Positions 39,769-50,031 of a DNA stretch of 64,000 nucleotides are shown here, one piece after another. The stretch is taken from assembly GCA_022511425.1 (NCBI GenBank), contig JAFLRO010000001.1, positions 33,571 to 97,570 of the forward strand. Direction: 5' to 3'. Made by a program: the position numbers and the translations under genes. Under the pieces are notes generated by a model. It made no database searches. It worked only from the letters and a program-made list of their open reading frames with translations, and was not told the DNA's origin. Numbering within the stretch: position 1 is the first letter of the stretch; the number at the start of each line of letters is the position of its first letter. The stretch comes from Acetatifactor sp. (lineage in GTDB: Bacteria; Bacillota; Clostridia; Lachnospirales; Lachnospiraceae).

Positions 39769-42700
39769 ATGAGAAAAGAACACATTCAGGGAACCTCCCG
39801 TCTGGATGAGGAGAAGCACCTGGAGGAGACACTTGCCGTAATCCGTGACAACATGGAGGAATACGGCCGCCAGGTCGGGAAAATGCAGGCCGACATCGAT
39901 GAGATGTTGGAGCATTACCACGACAATGACGTAGAAGTGTACACGATCCTGAGCAACACCATCACCATGCACGATCACATGAAGCGTGCGCTTTTGAGGA
40001 ATGAAAAGGCCTCGGACAAGCCCTATTTTGGCAGAATCGTCTTTCACGATCATGCTACAGACCGGGAAGAATCCCTCTACATCGGACGGGGCGGTATTTC
40101 CCGTGACACAACCCATCAACAAGTAGTGGATTGGCGTGCACCGGTGGCAACCGCCTATTATGAGAACGGGCTGGGAGAATGCTCGTACTCCGCACCGGAC
40201 GGAGAACCTGTGGAAATTGATCTAAAACTGAAACGCACCTACGAAATTGTAAAGGGACAACTGCAGGATTATTTTGACAGCGAAGTGATTTCTAACGACG
40301 AGCTGCTCACAAAGTATCTGGCGAGAAACAAACAGGCCGTTCTGGGTGAGATTGTTGCCACCATACAGAAGGAGCAGAATGAGATCATCCGCCGCTCCCC
40401 TTACCACAACACCATAGTCCAGGGAGTGGCAGGCTCCGGTAAGACCACTGTTGCAATGCACAGAATATCCTTCATTCTTTACAACTATGCAGAACGATTC
40501 CGGCCGGAGGATTTCTATATTGTGGGAAGTAACAGGATTCTATTGAACTACATCACCGGAGTACTGCCAGATCTGGACGTGTACGGAGTGCGACAGATGA
40601 CCATGGAGCAGTTGTTCGTCCGTCTGCTCTATGAGGACTGGGATGACAAGAAATATCGCATTAAAATGGGGATTTCGGCTTCTGACCGCGGGGATTCTGT
40701 CTCAGGAAACGGCGGAACGGTCTATGGTCGGAGTGAGCGGAAAGGAACCGCCGACTGGTTTAGGGAACTGCAAAAATTCTGTGATGACCTGGAGCGCGCA
40801 TCCATCTCCACAGAATCCATCTACCTGAATCCGAAACAGTTCGTTGAAGGTATCCAGGACGGAAAGAATGGAGTTTACGACAGAAGTACCGGAAAAGATG
40901 CGTTGATTCAGCTTGTGGACGGTGAGGCGGTGGAAAGGTATATTTCACAGAATCCCACGATATCTATCCAAAGCAAGATCAACATGCTAAACGATCGGCT
41001 GATGATAAAAATACATGATGAATTCCTGGGAAAAGGAATCAAATATACGGAAGAGGAGAGAAAGGCCATTTTGAAGGCCTATCGAAACAGATACGGAAGT
41101 AAGGTCTGGAAGCAGTCAACCTATGAGCTGTATCGGGAATTTCTTTTGAAACAGACAGAGACTGGGATAGAAATTACTCTGCCCGATAAGGAATTCGACG
41201 TATATGACTTGGCTGCCCTTGCTTACATCTACAAGCGTACTAAAGAAACGGAGGTAATAAGCGAGGCACACCATATTGTCATTGACGAGGCACAGGACTT
41301 CGGAATGATGATTTATCATTGCCTGCATGCCTGCATTAATGGCTGTACCTACACGGTTATGGGTGATGTCTCTCAGAACATACATTTCGGAGTAGGACTG
41401 AATGACTGGGAACCTCTCAGAAATCTGATTCTTACAGATCCAATGGATCATTTCGACACTTTGAAAAAGAGCTACCGGAACACGGTGGAAATTTCCAACT
41501 TTGCCACAGAAATCCTCCACCACGGAAGGTTTTTCCATTATCCTGTGGAGCCCATTATCCGCCATGGAAAAGAAGTTCAGGTAGAACAGATTAACGAAAA
41601 TACGTTTTATAAAAGAAGCGCTGAAATATGTCGTGACTGGCAGGAGAGAGGCCTTATGACGATAGCCTTGGTATGCAGGAATGCAAAGCAGGCGGAAATT
41701 GCAGCAAAAGCCCTTTCTCCCATGATCGACATTATGGAAACAGATTTGGAAAAAGCTGAATTTGGCAACGGTATCATGGTACTTCCGGTGGAATACACAA
41801 AAGGTTTGGAATTTGATGCAGTGCTGGTTCTTGACCCCACCAAGGAAGAGTATCCGGTTGATGACGGTCATGCAAAGCTACTCTATGTGGCTGCTACCAG
41901 GGCCCTGCATGAGCTCTGCATCCTTCACAGGGGAAATCTTACCGGACTGATTGCCGATCCTGTGCCTAAGGAAGATGGAGAAAGAAGCATTGATGAGCCC
42001 ACGGTTTCAGAAACTTCATCGGGCGAAGAGAGTACAATATCTGCAAAAAACACCTCCGCCATTGCTGACGTAGCTGCGCCCGTCAGCGTCACCGCCACAG
42101 TTCCAGTGCCAAAGCAACGCCCAGTTCCAGCGCCAAAACAACGCCCGAGAGCCACAATAGTTCTCAAGTCCAATCCCACGCCTGAGACACCGGCTCACGT
42201 AAAGCCCATGACCTCATATGCCGCTCACCCCGTGCAGCCCATACCCGGTTCTGCCGGGAAACCAAAAGCAAGCACATCCTCAGACCTTCCGAAGTTCGGA
42301 GCAGAAGTGCCTTCAGAAAAACTTCGGCTCTCGGGCCATACCAAGATTGACCTGTCCGTCCGCTGGATCACAAAGAACCCCGACGGACTTTACCTGCATA
42401 GTCGTTATGGCATTTTGCGCCTGAGCCCAATAAACAGCAATATCATCCGCATTACCTTTGCCAAGGGCGGCAGCCTTGCAAAGGTGCGCCATCCTTTGAT
42501 TGCAGTGGACAGACTGGAGCGCTTCTGGACTTACAAAGACGCCGGAGGAGTAGTGGAACTGGCAACAGACGAACTGTTGCTCAGAGCCGAAAAAACTTCC
42601 GGAAGCTTAAGTTTTTATAACCGCGACAAAAAACTTCTTCTGACGGAGCGCGACAGAGAGTGCCGACAGATAGAATACATCTCTCAGGAAACGACAAGAT

Positions 42701-43011
42701 GCTGGATTATCCTGAATACTGCAAAAAAGGAACAGCTCTTCGCATTGGAGAATACAGGTACGGAACCCATCTCTCTAAACGGCGTTGCACGGTATATCAA
42801 CGTTTCATGGAATGACAGTCTCCCTTTCCTGTTTTCCGACAGGGGCTGGGGGCTGCTGATTCCCACAGACGGGACTGTCATTTGCAATCCGGCCTCCCAG
42901 GGTACATGTCTCTGCGTGGAAGGCCAGGAGCAAATGGATATGTACTTTATCGCAGGTAACGATGTCGGGACAATGAAAAACGCTTGTAAATTCTTATATG
43001 GAAGGCTGTGA
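39769..43011 (+). CDS. HelD-like UvrD/Rep superfamily helicase with C-terminal GH31 N-domain-like extension
   Basis: HelD-like N terminus YIGRGGI...VVDWRAPVATAYY, Walker A VQGVAGSGKTTVAMHR, HIVIDEAQDFG, LLYVAATRALHELCI; Pro-rich linker; C-terminal about 225 aa beta-rich domain ending MDMYFIAGNDVGTMKNACKFLYGRL. Confidence 0.9.
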   Translation: MRKEHIQGTSRLDEEKHLEETLAVIRDNMEEYGRQVGKMQADIDEMLEHYHDNDVEVYTILSNTITMHDHMKRALLRNEKASDKPYFGRIVFHDHATDREESLYIGRGGISRDTTHQQVVDWRAPVATAYYENGLGECSYSAPDGEPVEIDLKLKRTYEIVKGQLQDYFDSEVISNDELLTKYLARNKQAVLGEIVATIQKEQNEIIRRSPYHNTIVQGVAGSGKTTVAMHRISFILYNYAERFRPEDFYIVGSNRILLNYITGVLPDLDVYGVRQMTMEQLFVRLLYEDWDDKKYRIKMGISASDRGDSVSGNGGTVYGRSERKGTADWFRELQKFCDDLERASISTESIYLNPKQFVEGIQDGKNGVYDRSTGKDALIQLVDGEAVERYISQNPTISIQSKINMLNDRLMIKIHDEFLGKGIKYTEEERKAILKAYRNRYGSKVWKQSTYELYREFLLKQTETGIEITLPDKEFDVYDLAALAYIYKRTKETEVISEAHHIVIDEAQDFGMMIYHCLHACINGCTYTVMGDVSQNIHFGVGLNDWEPLRNLILTDPMDHFDTLKKSYRNTVEISNFATEILHHGRFFHYPVEPIIRHGKEVQVEQINENTFYKRSAEICRDWQERGLMTIALVCRNAKQAEIAAKALSPMIDIMETDLEKAEFGNGIMVLPVEYTKGLEFDAVLVLDPTKEEYPVDDGHAKLLYVAATRALHELCILHRGNLTGLIADPVPKEDGERSIDEPTVSETSSGEESTISAKNTSAIADVAAPVSVTATVPVPKQRPVPAPKQRPRATIVLKSNPTPETPAHVKPMTSYAAHPVQPIPGSAGKPKASTSSDLPKFGAEVPSEKLRLSGHTKIDLSVRWITKNPDGLYLHSRYGILRLSPINSNIIRITFAKGGSLAKVRHPLIAVDRLERFWTYKDAGGVVELATDELLLRAEKTSGSLSFYNRDKKLLLTERDRECRQIEYISQETTRCWIILNTAKKEQLFALENTGTEPISLNGVARYINVSWNDSLPFLFSDRGWGLLIPTDGTVICNPASQGTCLCVEGQEQMDMYFIAGNDVGTMKNACKFLYGRL

Positions 43012-43347
43012 GACATCCGTTGCCCATGTCTCTATCACCTCTTCAAAGTCGGCCGAGATTGCCTGGAAGATTCTTTCAGCGGTGATCCCGGCCACACTTA
43101 TGCCGTTTACATCCATGAAAATCACAAATCCCAAAAGTCCCGCCGCCAGAGCCAGACGCACACGGAAAAATGCGGGATTCTCCGGCACCGTGCCTTCCTC
43201 CTGCGGTGTTTCCAGCCCCTCCACAGGCCGACTGCTTCTTCCGTAAAGGATTTTCTCCCGGTTGGACATATCATACTGATTCTCATTATACCTGGAGCGT
43301 ATCTGTTTCAACAGTTGCAATCTTTTCTCCGTACTAGCATCACTCAT
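42994..43347 (-). CDS. Hypothetical single-TM protein
   Basis: 117 aa with charged N terminus and one TM (VRLALAAGLLGFVIFMDVNGI); overlaps the 3' end of the HelD-like gene by 18 nt. Confidence 0.6.
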   Translation of the reverse strand: MSDASTEKRLQLLKQIRSRYNENQYDMSNREKILYGRSSRPVEGLETPQEEGTVPENPAFFRVRLALAAGLLGFVIFMDVNGISVAGITAERIFQAISADFEEVIETWATDVSQPSI

Positions 43348-43533
43348 ACCATCATACCCGTCCCAAAAGATTTACTATAAAATATGCAAAGCTAGGCTTT
43401 TTAGAACCTCCATGCGTCCTGTCATCCGCTGCTATTGCCATTTTTCTGTAGTAATTCAGGCTCCGTTGTGCTATACTATCCGTAAAAGGCGCAGCCTTCG
43501 AGGCTCTGCCTTTAGAAAGGAATTCGCCCAACC

Positions 43534-44484
43534 ATGGAACACAACGGCAAGCAGATAAACGATCGTATCCTTGAAAATATTTCAAAAGTCATCGTGGGAA
43601 AGGAACAGACTGCAAGACTTCTTCTGACGGCGCTCTTGGCTGACGGCCACGTACTACTGGAGGATGTGCCCGGCACTGGCAAGACAAAGTTAGCGAAGAC
43701 TTTAGCAAAGACTATTGACGCGGCCTTTTCCAGAATTCAGTTCACCCCCGACCTTCTTCCCAGCGATATCACGGGTCTTAACATCTATGACCGCCGTGAA
43801 AATGAATTTGTGTTGCGCAGAGGTCCCGTCTTCACCAATATTCTGCTGGCGGACGAGATCAATCGCGCCACTCCAAGGACACAGGCGGGACTTCTGGAGT
43901 GTATGGAAGAACATCAGGTCACCATCGACGGCGAAACGCTGCCCCTTGACAGTCCCTTCTTTGTCATTGCAACGCAAAATCCGGTAGAGACTGCCGGTAC
44001 ATTTCCCTTGCCGGAAGCCCAGCTTGACCGCTTTGTCATGAAGCTTTCCATGGGATTGCCCGACAGGGAACAGGAACTTGCAATTTTGGACCGTTACATG
44101 GAGATTGAGCCATTAGACAACCTTACAAGTGTGCTGACATTAGAAGAACTGGCTAAAGCGCGCAGAGAAGCAAACAAGATATTTGTTCACACCTGTGTAA
44201 GAGAGTACTTGATTGATGTGGTGTCCGCCACCAGATCGGGAGCACAGGTAATCATGGGCGCAAGCCCCAGGGGAAGCCTGGCTTTACTTCGCTGTGCCAA
44301 GGCATATGCCTTTCTGGACGGGAGAGGATATGTGACGCCGGACGATATTAAAGCTCTGGCTGTGCCTGTGCTGGCACACCGCATTGTGCTGGGATTCGGC
44401 TCCGGAGGCCCGGACAGGGCAACGGCTCTGATAGAACGCATCCTTTCCACCACACCTGTACCCACTGAGGATTTCACTGCATGA
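43534..44484 (+). CDS. MoxR family AAA ATPase
   Basis: LLEDVPGTGKTKLAKTLA, LLADEINRATPRTQAGLLECMEEHQVTIDG, ATQNPVETAGTFPLPEAQLDRF. Confidence 0.96.
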   Translation: MEHNGKQINDRILENISKVIVGKEQTARLLLTALLADGHVLLEDVPGTGKTKLAKTLAKTIDAAFSRIQFTPDLLPSDITGLNIYDRRENEFVLRRGPVFTNILLADEINRATPRTQAGLLECMEEHQVTIDGETLPLDSPFFVIATQNPVETAGTFPLPEAQLDRFVMKLSMGLPDREQELAILDRYMEIEPLDNLTSVLTLEELAKARREANKIFVHTCVREYLIDVVSATRSGAQVIMGASPRGSLALLRCAKAYAFLDGRGYVTPDDIKALAVPVLAHRIVLGFGSGGPDRATALIERILSTTPVPTEDFTA

Positions 44485-45599
44485 TCAAGATATTGATAAT
44501 CGGTATTCTGTTTTTTCTGCTCTACATGCTGCAGCTTAATGTGTACAAGCGTCTCTGGCACAAGAATCTGAACGTGAATCTCTCTTTTGCCAGAGACCAT
44601 ATTTTCCAAGGCGAGCAGGGCGAATTACAGGAGATTATAGAAAATAGAAAACACCTGCCCCTGGCTATGCTTAAGGTAAAATTTCAGACTGACAGAAACT
44701 TGGATTTCGGTTCCGCCAAAGGATCCCGCACCACAGATCAGTATTACCGCAATGACGTGTTTCGGATCGGTGGCGGTGAGAAAGTCACCCGCACCTTGAA
44801 ATTTCAGGGCAAAAAGCGGGGATATTACACTATTGAGGGAGCGGACCTGGTGGCGGCAGATCTGCTTTTGACAGCCAGTTTCGTGACAGAAGCGCAAACT
44901 CAGACCGCCCTTTATGTCTATCCTATGCCCTACGACAGCGAGGAACTGCGCCGGTCTCTGATCAGACTGAGCGGTGAGATTCTCACAAGACAGCACCTTC
45001 TAGAAGATCCCTTTGAGTTCCGTGGCATCCGTGAATACCAGCCCTATGATAATATGCGCACCATCAACTGGAAAGCCACAGCTAGGACGGGCGACCTGAA
45101 AGTCAACCGCAAGAACTATACTTCCTTAAAATACGTCCGCATCTTTTTTAATATTCAGGATGACGGCATTCTAAAGAAAGAAGACTGTGTGGAAGCCTGC
45201 CTCAGCATTGTGGCCGGAATCAGCAGCGGTTTCTTGAGCCAGGGCCTCCAGGTTTCCTGTCAGGGAAACGGAATGGATCTTGTGACAGAAAGCTATGTGA
45301 CCGTTCCTGCAAGAGGCGGTGAGGGTCAGATAGATAATATCTATCGAGCGCTGGCAAGAATTGATTTGGATAAGACACCGGTAAATTTTACTGAAACCTT
45401 CCGGGAAAAGATTCTCCTTCAGTCAGGTGACATGATCACCTGTTTTGTTGCGCCGAACCAGTATGATGACTTTCTTGAACTTCTCAGGGAATACCGGGAC
45501 AGCGGCAGGGATTATCGCTGGTTTTATCCGGTGTCCGGGAACAGTGATCCGGAGTTGCCCGGAGACCTAAAAAGCCATATCCAGATCATTCATATCTAA
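44481..45599 (+). CDS. DUF58 domain-containing protein
   Basis: DPFEFRGIREYQPYDNMRTINWKATARTGDLKVN; downstream of and overlapping MoxR. Confidence 0.93.
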   Translation: MIKILIIGILFFLLYMLQLNVYKRLWHKNLNVNLSFARDHIFQGEQGELQEIIENRKHLPLAMLKVKFQTDRNLDFGSAKGSRTTDQYYRNDVFRIGGGEKVTRTLKFQGKKRGYYTIEGADLVAADLLLTASFVTEAQTQTALYVYPMPYDSEELRRSLIRLSGEILTRQHLLEDPFEFRGIREYQPYDNMRTINWKATARTGDLKVNRKNYTSLKYVRIFFNIQDDGILKKEDCVEACLSIVAGISSGFLSQGLQVSCQGNGMDLVTESYVTVPARGGEGQIDNIYRALARIDLDKTPVNFTETFREKILLQSGDMITCFVAPNQYDDFLELLREYRDSGRDYRWFYPVSGNSDPELPGDLKSHIQIIHI

Positions 45600-45605
45600 A
45601 CACCC

Positions 45606-46895
45606 ATGAAGGGAAAGAGAACAGCATATATGAGATTCAGAAAACTTGACCTATTGCACGAATTTCTTGCAGAACAGATGAACCATTGGCTGCTGTTTCC
45701 GGCAGTTCTTATGGTCATGGGCTTGTCAGGCGCTTACTTGCGGCGCGGCACGCCTAACATATTGTTATGGGTACTGTGCGGACTTTTGCCTCCCTTATTT
45801 TTTCTTGTGAGAGATAGGGTCAGGCATTTTTTCCCCTTTCTGCTGCTGCATATAGCAGTGGCTGCTCCGGCTTTTCTTTTCCCTTTTAGAAACTCTATTG
45901 AGCGTTTTATTTGTGCTGCTTGCAGCATAGGATACTTGCTCCATTCCTTTTATGTCCGCATGAAGGGAAAAAGTCCTTACACAGCTTCTTTTCATCCCGG
46001 TGTGGGCATCATCCTGGCTATTATCTCTATCATACTGCAGCATTATCAGGGGGAGAAAGGTTGGGATATTTACTATGTGATTTCCCTGGCAGCTTCACTT
46101 GCGATATATGCCTTGGTCATGTACATCCAACAATACAAGGATTTTCTTGCAATCAATGAGAGCAGTACGGGATTTCTGCCCGCTGCGGAAATGTTCCGTT
46201 CGGGATTTCTGTTAGTACTTTTCTATGTAATCCCGGGTGCCTTCTTGTTGATCCTCTGTGCAAGCATTGGTGATTTGGAGAATTTCTGGGCTGCAGTCAA
46301 AAACAGGTTGATTTTATTGTTGCGCAGTTTGTTCACCCGTTTCAATCAGGAGGGTCAGTTGGCAGACCCCTTACCCGATACGGAAATGCCTTTGGAAGAG
46401 TTTACGCCTCAGATAATGGATGCTTCAAAAACCTGGATGATATGGCGTGTTCTGGAAATAATTGCTTTTGTTGTTATGTCTCTGGCACTGGTGATTTTCC
46501 TGGTATGGGCAACAATTGCTGTGATACAGTTTATTCGCAGCCGATTTGCTCATGGCTTTCGCCATAAAAAGAATGTCCGGGATGATGAGGAGGATATTGA
46601 TTTTCGGGAAAAATGTGAGATGGAATCAATCCCGTTTCGAAGACGCCGCTTGACGGAGTTTTTAAGCCCCGCCCAACGGATCAGAAGATTATATAAGAAA
46701 AGGCTGCTTGCCGATGTGCAGTTCCTGGCGGACGGCAACCTGCAAAGACTCGGCCTGCTCACCCCCAAGGAATGCGGGGAACGCCTGGAGGAGCAGCAGA
46801 TGGCGCGAATTTATGAACAGGTACGGTATTCTGATAAAGAAGCCACCCATGACACACTGCGGCAGATGAAAAACTCACTGCAGCAAAAGAATTGA
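45606..46895 (+). CDS. Membrane protein with C-terminal DUF4129-like segment
   Basis: Multiple TM; C-terminal AQRIRRLYKKRLL...GLLTPKECGERL; MoxR-DUF58 context. Confidence 0.65.
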   Translation: MKGKRTAYMRFRKLDLLHEFLAEQMNHWLLFPAVLMVMGLSGAYLRRGTPNILLWVLCGLLPPLFFLVRDRVRHFFPFLLLHIAVAAPAFLFPFRNSIERFICAACSIGYLLHSFYVRMKGKSPYTASFHPGVGIILAIISIILQHYQGEKGWDIYYVISLAASLAIYALVMYIQQYKDFLAINESSTGFLPAAEMFRSGFLLVLFYVIPGAFLLILCASIGDLENFWAAVKNRLILLLRSLFTRFNQEGQLADPLPDTEMPLEEFTPQIMDASKTWMIWRVLEIIAFVVMSLALVIFLVWATIAVIQFIRSRFAHGFRHKKNVRDDEEDIDFREKCEMESIPFRRRRLTEFLSPAQRIRRLYKKRLLADVQFLADGNLQRLGLLTPKECGERLEEQQMARIYEQVRYSDKEATHDTLRQMKNSLQQKN

Positions 46896-46953
46896 TTTTT
46901 TGATATGGGGCTTAATTTCTCTAAAGATATCATTTCTCCAAAGGAGACTCATT

Positions 46954-48858
46954 ATGTTTGACAAACTTGCACTCTCAGACGATATATTATTAAAGATTGA
47001 AAAGCCGGAGCGCTATATTGGTCACGAGGTCAATTCCGTGGTCAAGGATTTAAGCGCGGTTCGCGTGCGTTTTGCCATGTGTTTTCCCGACGTCTATGAA
47101 ATCGGCATGTCACATTTGGGCATTCAGATTCTCTATGATATGTTCAATTCCATGCCCGATGTTTGGTGTGAGAGAGTTTATTCTCCCTGGGTGGATCTGG
47201 ACGCCATTATGAGAGAACAGAAGATTCCGTTGTTCGCCCTGGAATCCCAGGATCCTATAAAGAATTTTGACTTTCTTGGCATCACCATCCAGTACGAAAT
47301 GTGCTATACCAATATCCTTCAGGTGTTGGATCTGGCTCAGATTCCTTTAAACGCCGCTGACCGGGGAGAGGATTGCCCTATTGTGATCGGCGGTGGACCC
47401 TGTACCTACAACCCGGAGCCGCTGGCGGACTTTTTCGATATCTTTTACATAGGCGAGGGAGAGACCCAGTATGAAAATCTATTAAACCTCTACAAGGAAT
47501 GTAAGGATAAAGGTCTGGGAAGAAAAGAGTTCCTTCGCAGGACAGCCAAGGAGATACCCGGCATGTATGTGCCCTGTTTTTATGAGGCTTCGTACAATGA
47601 GGACGGTACGTTGAAAAGCTTTGCACCTACAGAAAATGACATCCCTGTCATCATCCGCAAGGAGATTGTTTCAGACATGTCAGATGCCTGTTACCCCATG
47701 AAGCCCGTGGTGCCATTTATCAAGATTACACAGGACAGAGTAGTACTGGAAATTCAGCGGGGTTGTATCCGCGGATGCCGCTTCTGTCAGGCCGGGCAGC
47801 TCTATCGGCCCATTCGTGAGCGGGATGTGGACACCCTGAAACAATATGCTCTAGAAATGCTGAAAAACACCGGTCAGGAGGAAATCTCGCTGAGTTCCTT
47901 AAGCTCCAGCGACTACTCAAAGCTTCCTGAGCTGGTGAATTTCCTAATTGAGGAGTGCTCCAGACAACACACCAATATTTCACTGCCTTCTCTGCGTATT
48001 GATGCCTTTTCCCTGGATGTGATGAGCAAGGTTCAGGATGTGAAAAAATCCAGTCTCACCTTTGCTCCGGAAGCGGGCAGTCAGAGGCTTAGAAACGTGA
48101 TAAATAAGGGGTTGACGGAGGATGTGATCCTGAAAGGAGCGGCACTTGCCTTTGAGGGCGGCTGGACCAGGGTAAAGCTTTATTTCATGCTGGGATTGCC
48201 CACGGAGACGGAAGAAGACATCCGGGGCATCGCGGATCTTTCCAATAAGATTGCCGCTGTGTTTTTTGAGACTGTTCCCAAGGAGAAGCGGGTAAACGGT
48301 AAAGTCCAGATTGTGGCAAGCACTTCCTTTTTTGTGCCGAAACCCTTTACTCCCTTCCAGTGGGCTGGGCAGTGCACGAAGGAGGAGTTTCTCCACAAGG
48401 CCTACCTGACCAGGACTGCCATATCTGAGCAGCTGAATCAAAAGAGCATCAAGTATAACTGGCATGAAGCTGATGCCAGCGTTATGGAAGGAGTGCTGGC
48501 AAGGGGCGACAGAAGGCTGTGTCAGGTAATCAGGAAGGTTTATGAGAAGGGCAGTTTTTACGATGCCTGGAGCGAATATTACGACAATGCCAGATGGCTG
48601 GAAACCATGGCTGAGTGTGGTTTGACACCGGAATTTTATACTCACAGAGAGCGGCCAACGGATGAGCATTTACCATGGGATTTCATTGACTGCGGAGTCA
48701 GTAAGGAGTTTTTGAAGCGGGAATGGGAGAGGGCGAAGCGGGAGGAGGTCTCTGAGAACTGTAAAGTGAAATGCCAGGGGTGCGGTGCGGCAGGATTTGG
48801 GTGCGGGATTTGTGTTGTGCCGCGAGTAGAAAGAGTTGCTATGGATGCAGGGTGTTGA
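46954..48858 (+). CDS. TIGR03960-type B12-binding radical SAM protein
   Basis: KPERYIGHEVNSVVKDLSAVRVRFAMCFPDVYEIGMSHLG; QRGCIRGCRFCQAGQLYRPIRERD; C-terminal Cys cluster. Confidence 0.93.
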   Translation: MFDKLALSDDILLKIEKPERYIGHEVNSVVKDLSAVRVRFAMCFPDVYEIGMSHLGIQILYDMFNSMPDVWCERVYSPWVDLDAIMREQKIPLFALESQDPIKNFDFLGITIQYEMCYTNILQVLDLAQIPLNAADRGEDCPIVIGGGPCTYNPEPLADFFDIFYIGEGETQYENLLNLYKECKDKGLGRKEFLRRTAKEIPGMYVPCFYEASYNEDGTLKSFAPTENDIPVIIRKEIVSDMSDACYPMKPVVPFIKITQDRVVLEIQRGCIRGCRFCQAGQLYRPIRERDVDTLKQYALEMLKNTGQEEISLSSLSSSDYSKLPELVNFLIEECSRQHTNISLPSLRIDAFSLDVMSKVQDVKKSSLTFAPEAGSQRLRNVINKGLTEDVILKGAALAFEGGWTRVKLYFMLGLPTETEEDIRGIADLSNKIAAVFFETVPKEKRVNGKVQIVASTSFFVPKPFTPFQWAGQCTKEEFLHKAYLTRTAISEQLNQKSIKYNWHEADASVMEGVLARGDRRLCQVIRKVYEKGSFYDAWSEYYDNARWLETMAECGLTPEFYTHRERPTDEHLPWDFIDCGVSKEFLKREWERAKREEVSENCKVKCQGCGAAGFGCGICVVPRVERVAMDAGC

Positions 48859-48875
48859 TTTTATCTGAGAGTTAC

Positions 48876-49004
48876 GGCAACGTGCGGCGGCATGCCTATG
48901 TGCACGCGGCAACGCTCCGCTGAACTAACTGCCAACTTTAGTGGGCATGTCGGCATAAGTGCGCCGCTGAATTGTGCTCATAGGCATGCCCGCCGCGCGT
49001 TGCC
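48876..49004. repeat. Long foldback element (about 129 nt)
   Basis: GGCAACGTGCGGCGGCATGCCTATGTGCAC (48876-48905) vs reverse complement of 48974-49004 GGCAACGCGCGGCGGGCATGCCTATGAGCAC; inner GCGGC/GCCGC continues the stem. Confidence 0.88.
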
Positions 49005-49152
49005 TGTATGCTGAATTTCATGAAATATAGAGGTCGGATTATTGCTATACTTATTCTGACAGCTCAAACAGAAAAATGTATTATTCCTTATTAGCAGTAA
49101 GGGATATTATCCATAAATACATTGTAGCAAGTAGGAAGGATTATAGAACGGC

Positions 49153-50031
49153 ATGAAGCTTCGTATAAAATTTAAAAAATATGGCCCGGTGCGATTTATA
49201 GGGCATTTGGATGTGATGCGTTTTTTCCAGAAGGCAATACGTCGGGCGGGGATTGATGTGACGTACAGTACGGGGTTTAGTCCTCACCAGATCATGTCTT
49301 TTGCTGCGCCTTTGGGAGTTGGGCTTACCAGCAATGGGGAGTATATGGATATTCAGGTAAATTCGCTTCCGGCACCTGGGAATGGACTTACAGCTTGTCA
49401 GGTGTTGGTGGAGCAGTTGAATTCTGCAAGTGTAAAGGGGTTGGATGTGGTATCGGCCAGGGTACTGCCGGAGACAGCGGGTAATGCCATGGCGAGTGTG
49501 GCGGCAGCTTCCTATACTGTTAGATTCCGTGAGGGCAGGGAGCCACGTATGCTTAGAGATATTGCAAGTTTTTCGGAATCTTCAGCAGCTTCAGAAGATT
49601 TCGTAACTTCAGTAGCCTCAGTGGTTTCAGAAGTTCCAGATACTTCGTTATGCAGGAAATCCATACGGGATGCTGTCAGATCCTTCTTGGAGAGGGATGA
49701 TATTCTGATTACTAAGGAGACGAAGAAGGGAACAAGGGAGGTAAATCTTCGTCCGGGTATCTATGAACTCACCTGGGAGAAGGATGCCTTTTATATGCTG
49801 GTGGATGCCTCCAGTGCAGGAAATATCAAGCCCATACAGGTGATTACCGCGTTGCTTGCAGACTGCGGAGAAACACTGCAGGAGAATGCCCTGTTGATCA
49901 CACGGGAAGACTTGTTCACGGATAATAATGTCATGGAGAACGATGTGACGGAGGGTGATACCAGGAATTTTATCTCCCTGGGAGAGATTGGCTGGGAGCA
50001 TGTTGACGTCGCAAGCGGAGGTGTTAGATGA
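49153..50031 (+). CDS. TIGR03936 family radical SAM-associated protein (DUF2344)
   Basis: MKLRIKFKKYGPVRFIGHLDVMRFFQKAIRRAGIDVTYSTGFSPHQIMSFAAPLGVGLTSNGEYMDI. Confidence 0.92.
   Translation: MKLRIKFKKYGPVRFIGHLDVMRFFQKAIRRAGIDVTYSTGFSPHQIMSFAAPLGVGLTSNGEYMDIQVNSLPAPGNGLTACQVLVEQLNSASVKGLDVVSARVLPETAGNAMASVAAASYTVRFREGREPRMLRDIASFSESSAASEDFVTSVASVVSEVPDTSLCRKSIRDAVRSFLERDDILITKETKKGTREVNLRPGIYELTWEKDAFYMLVDASSAGNIKPIQVITALLADCGETLQENALLITREDLFTDNNVMENDVTEGDTRNFISLGEIGWEHVDVASGGVR

Noticed and set aside
41116-41871. 251-aa ORF antisense to the HelD-like gene
   Set aside because: Opposite to well-supported helicase motifs; no domain recognised.
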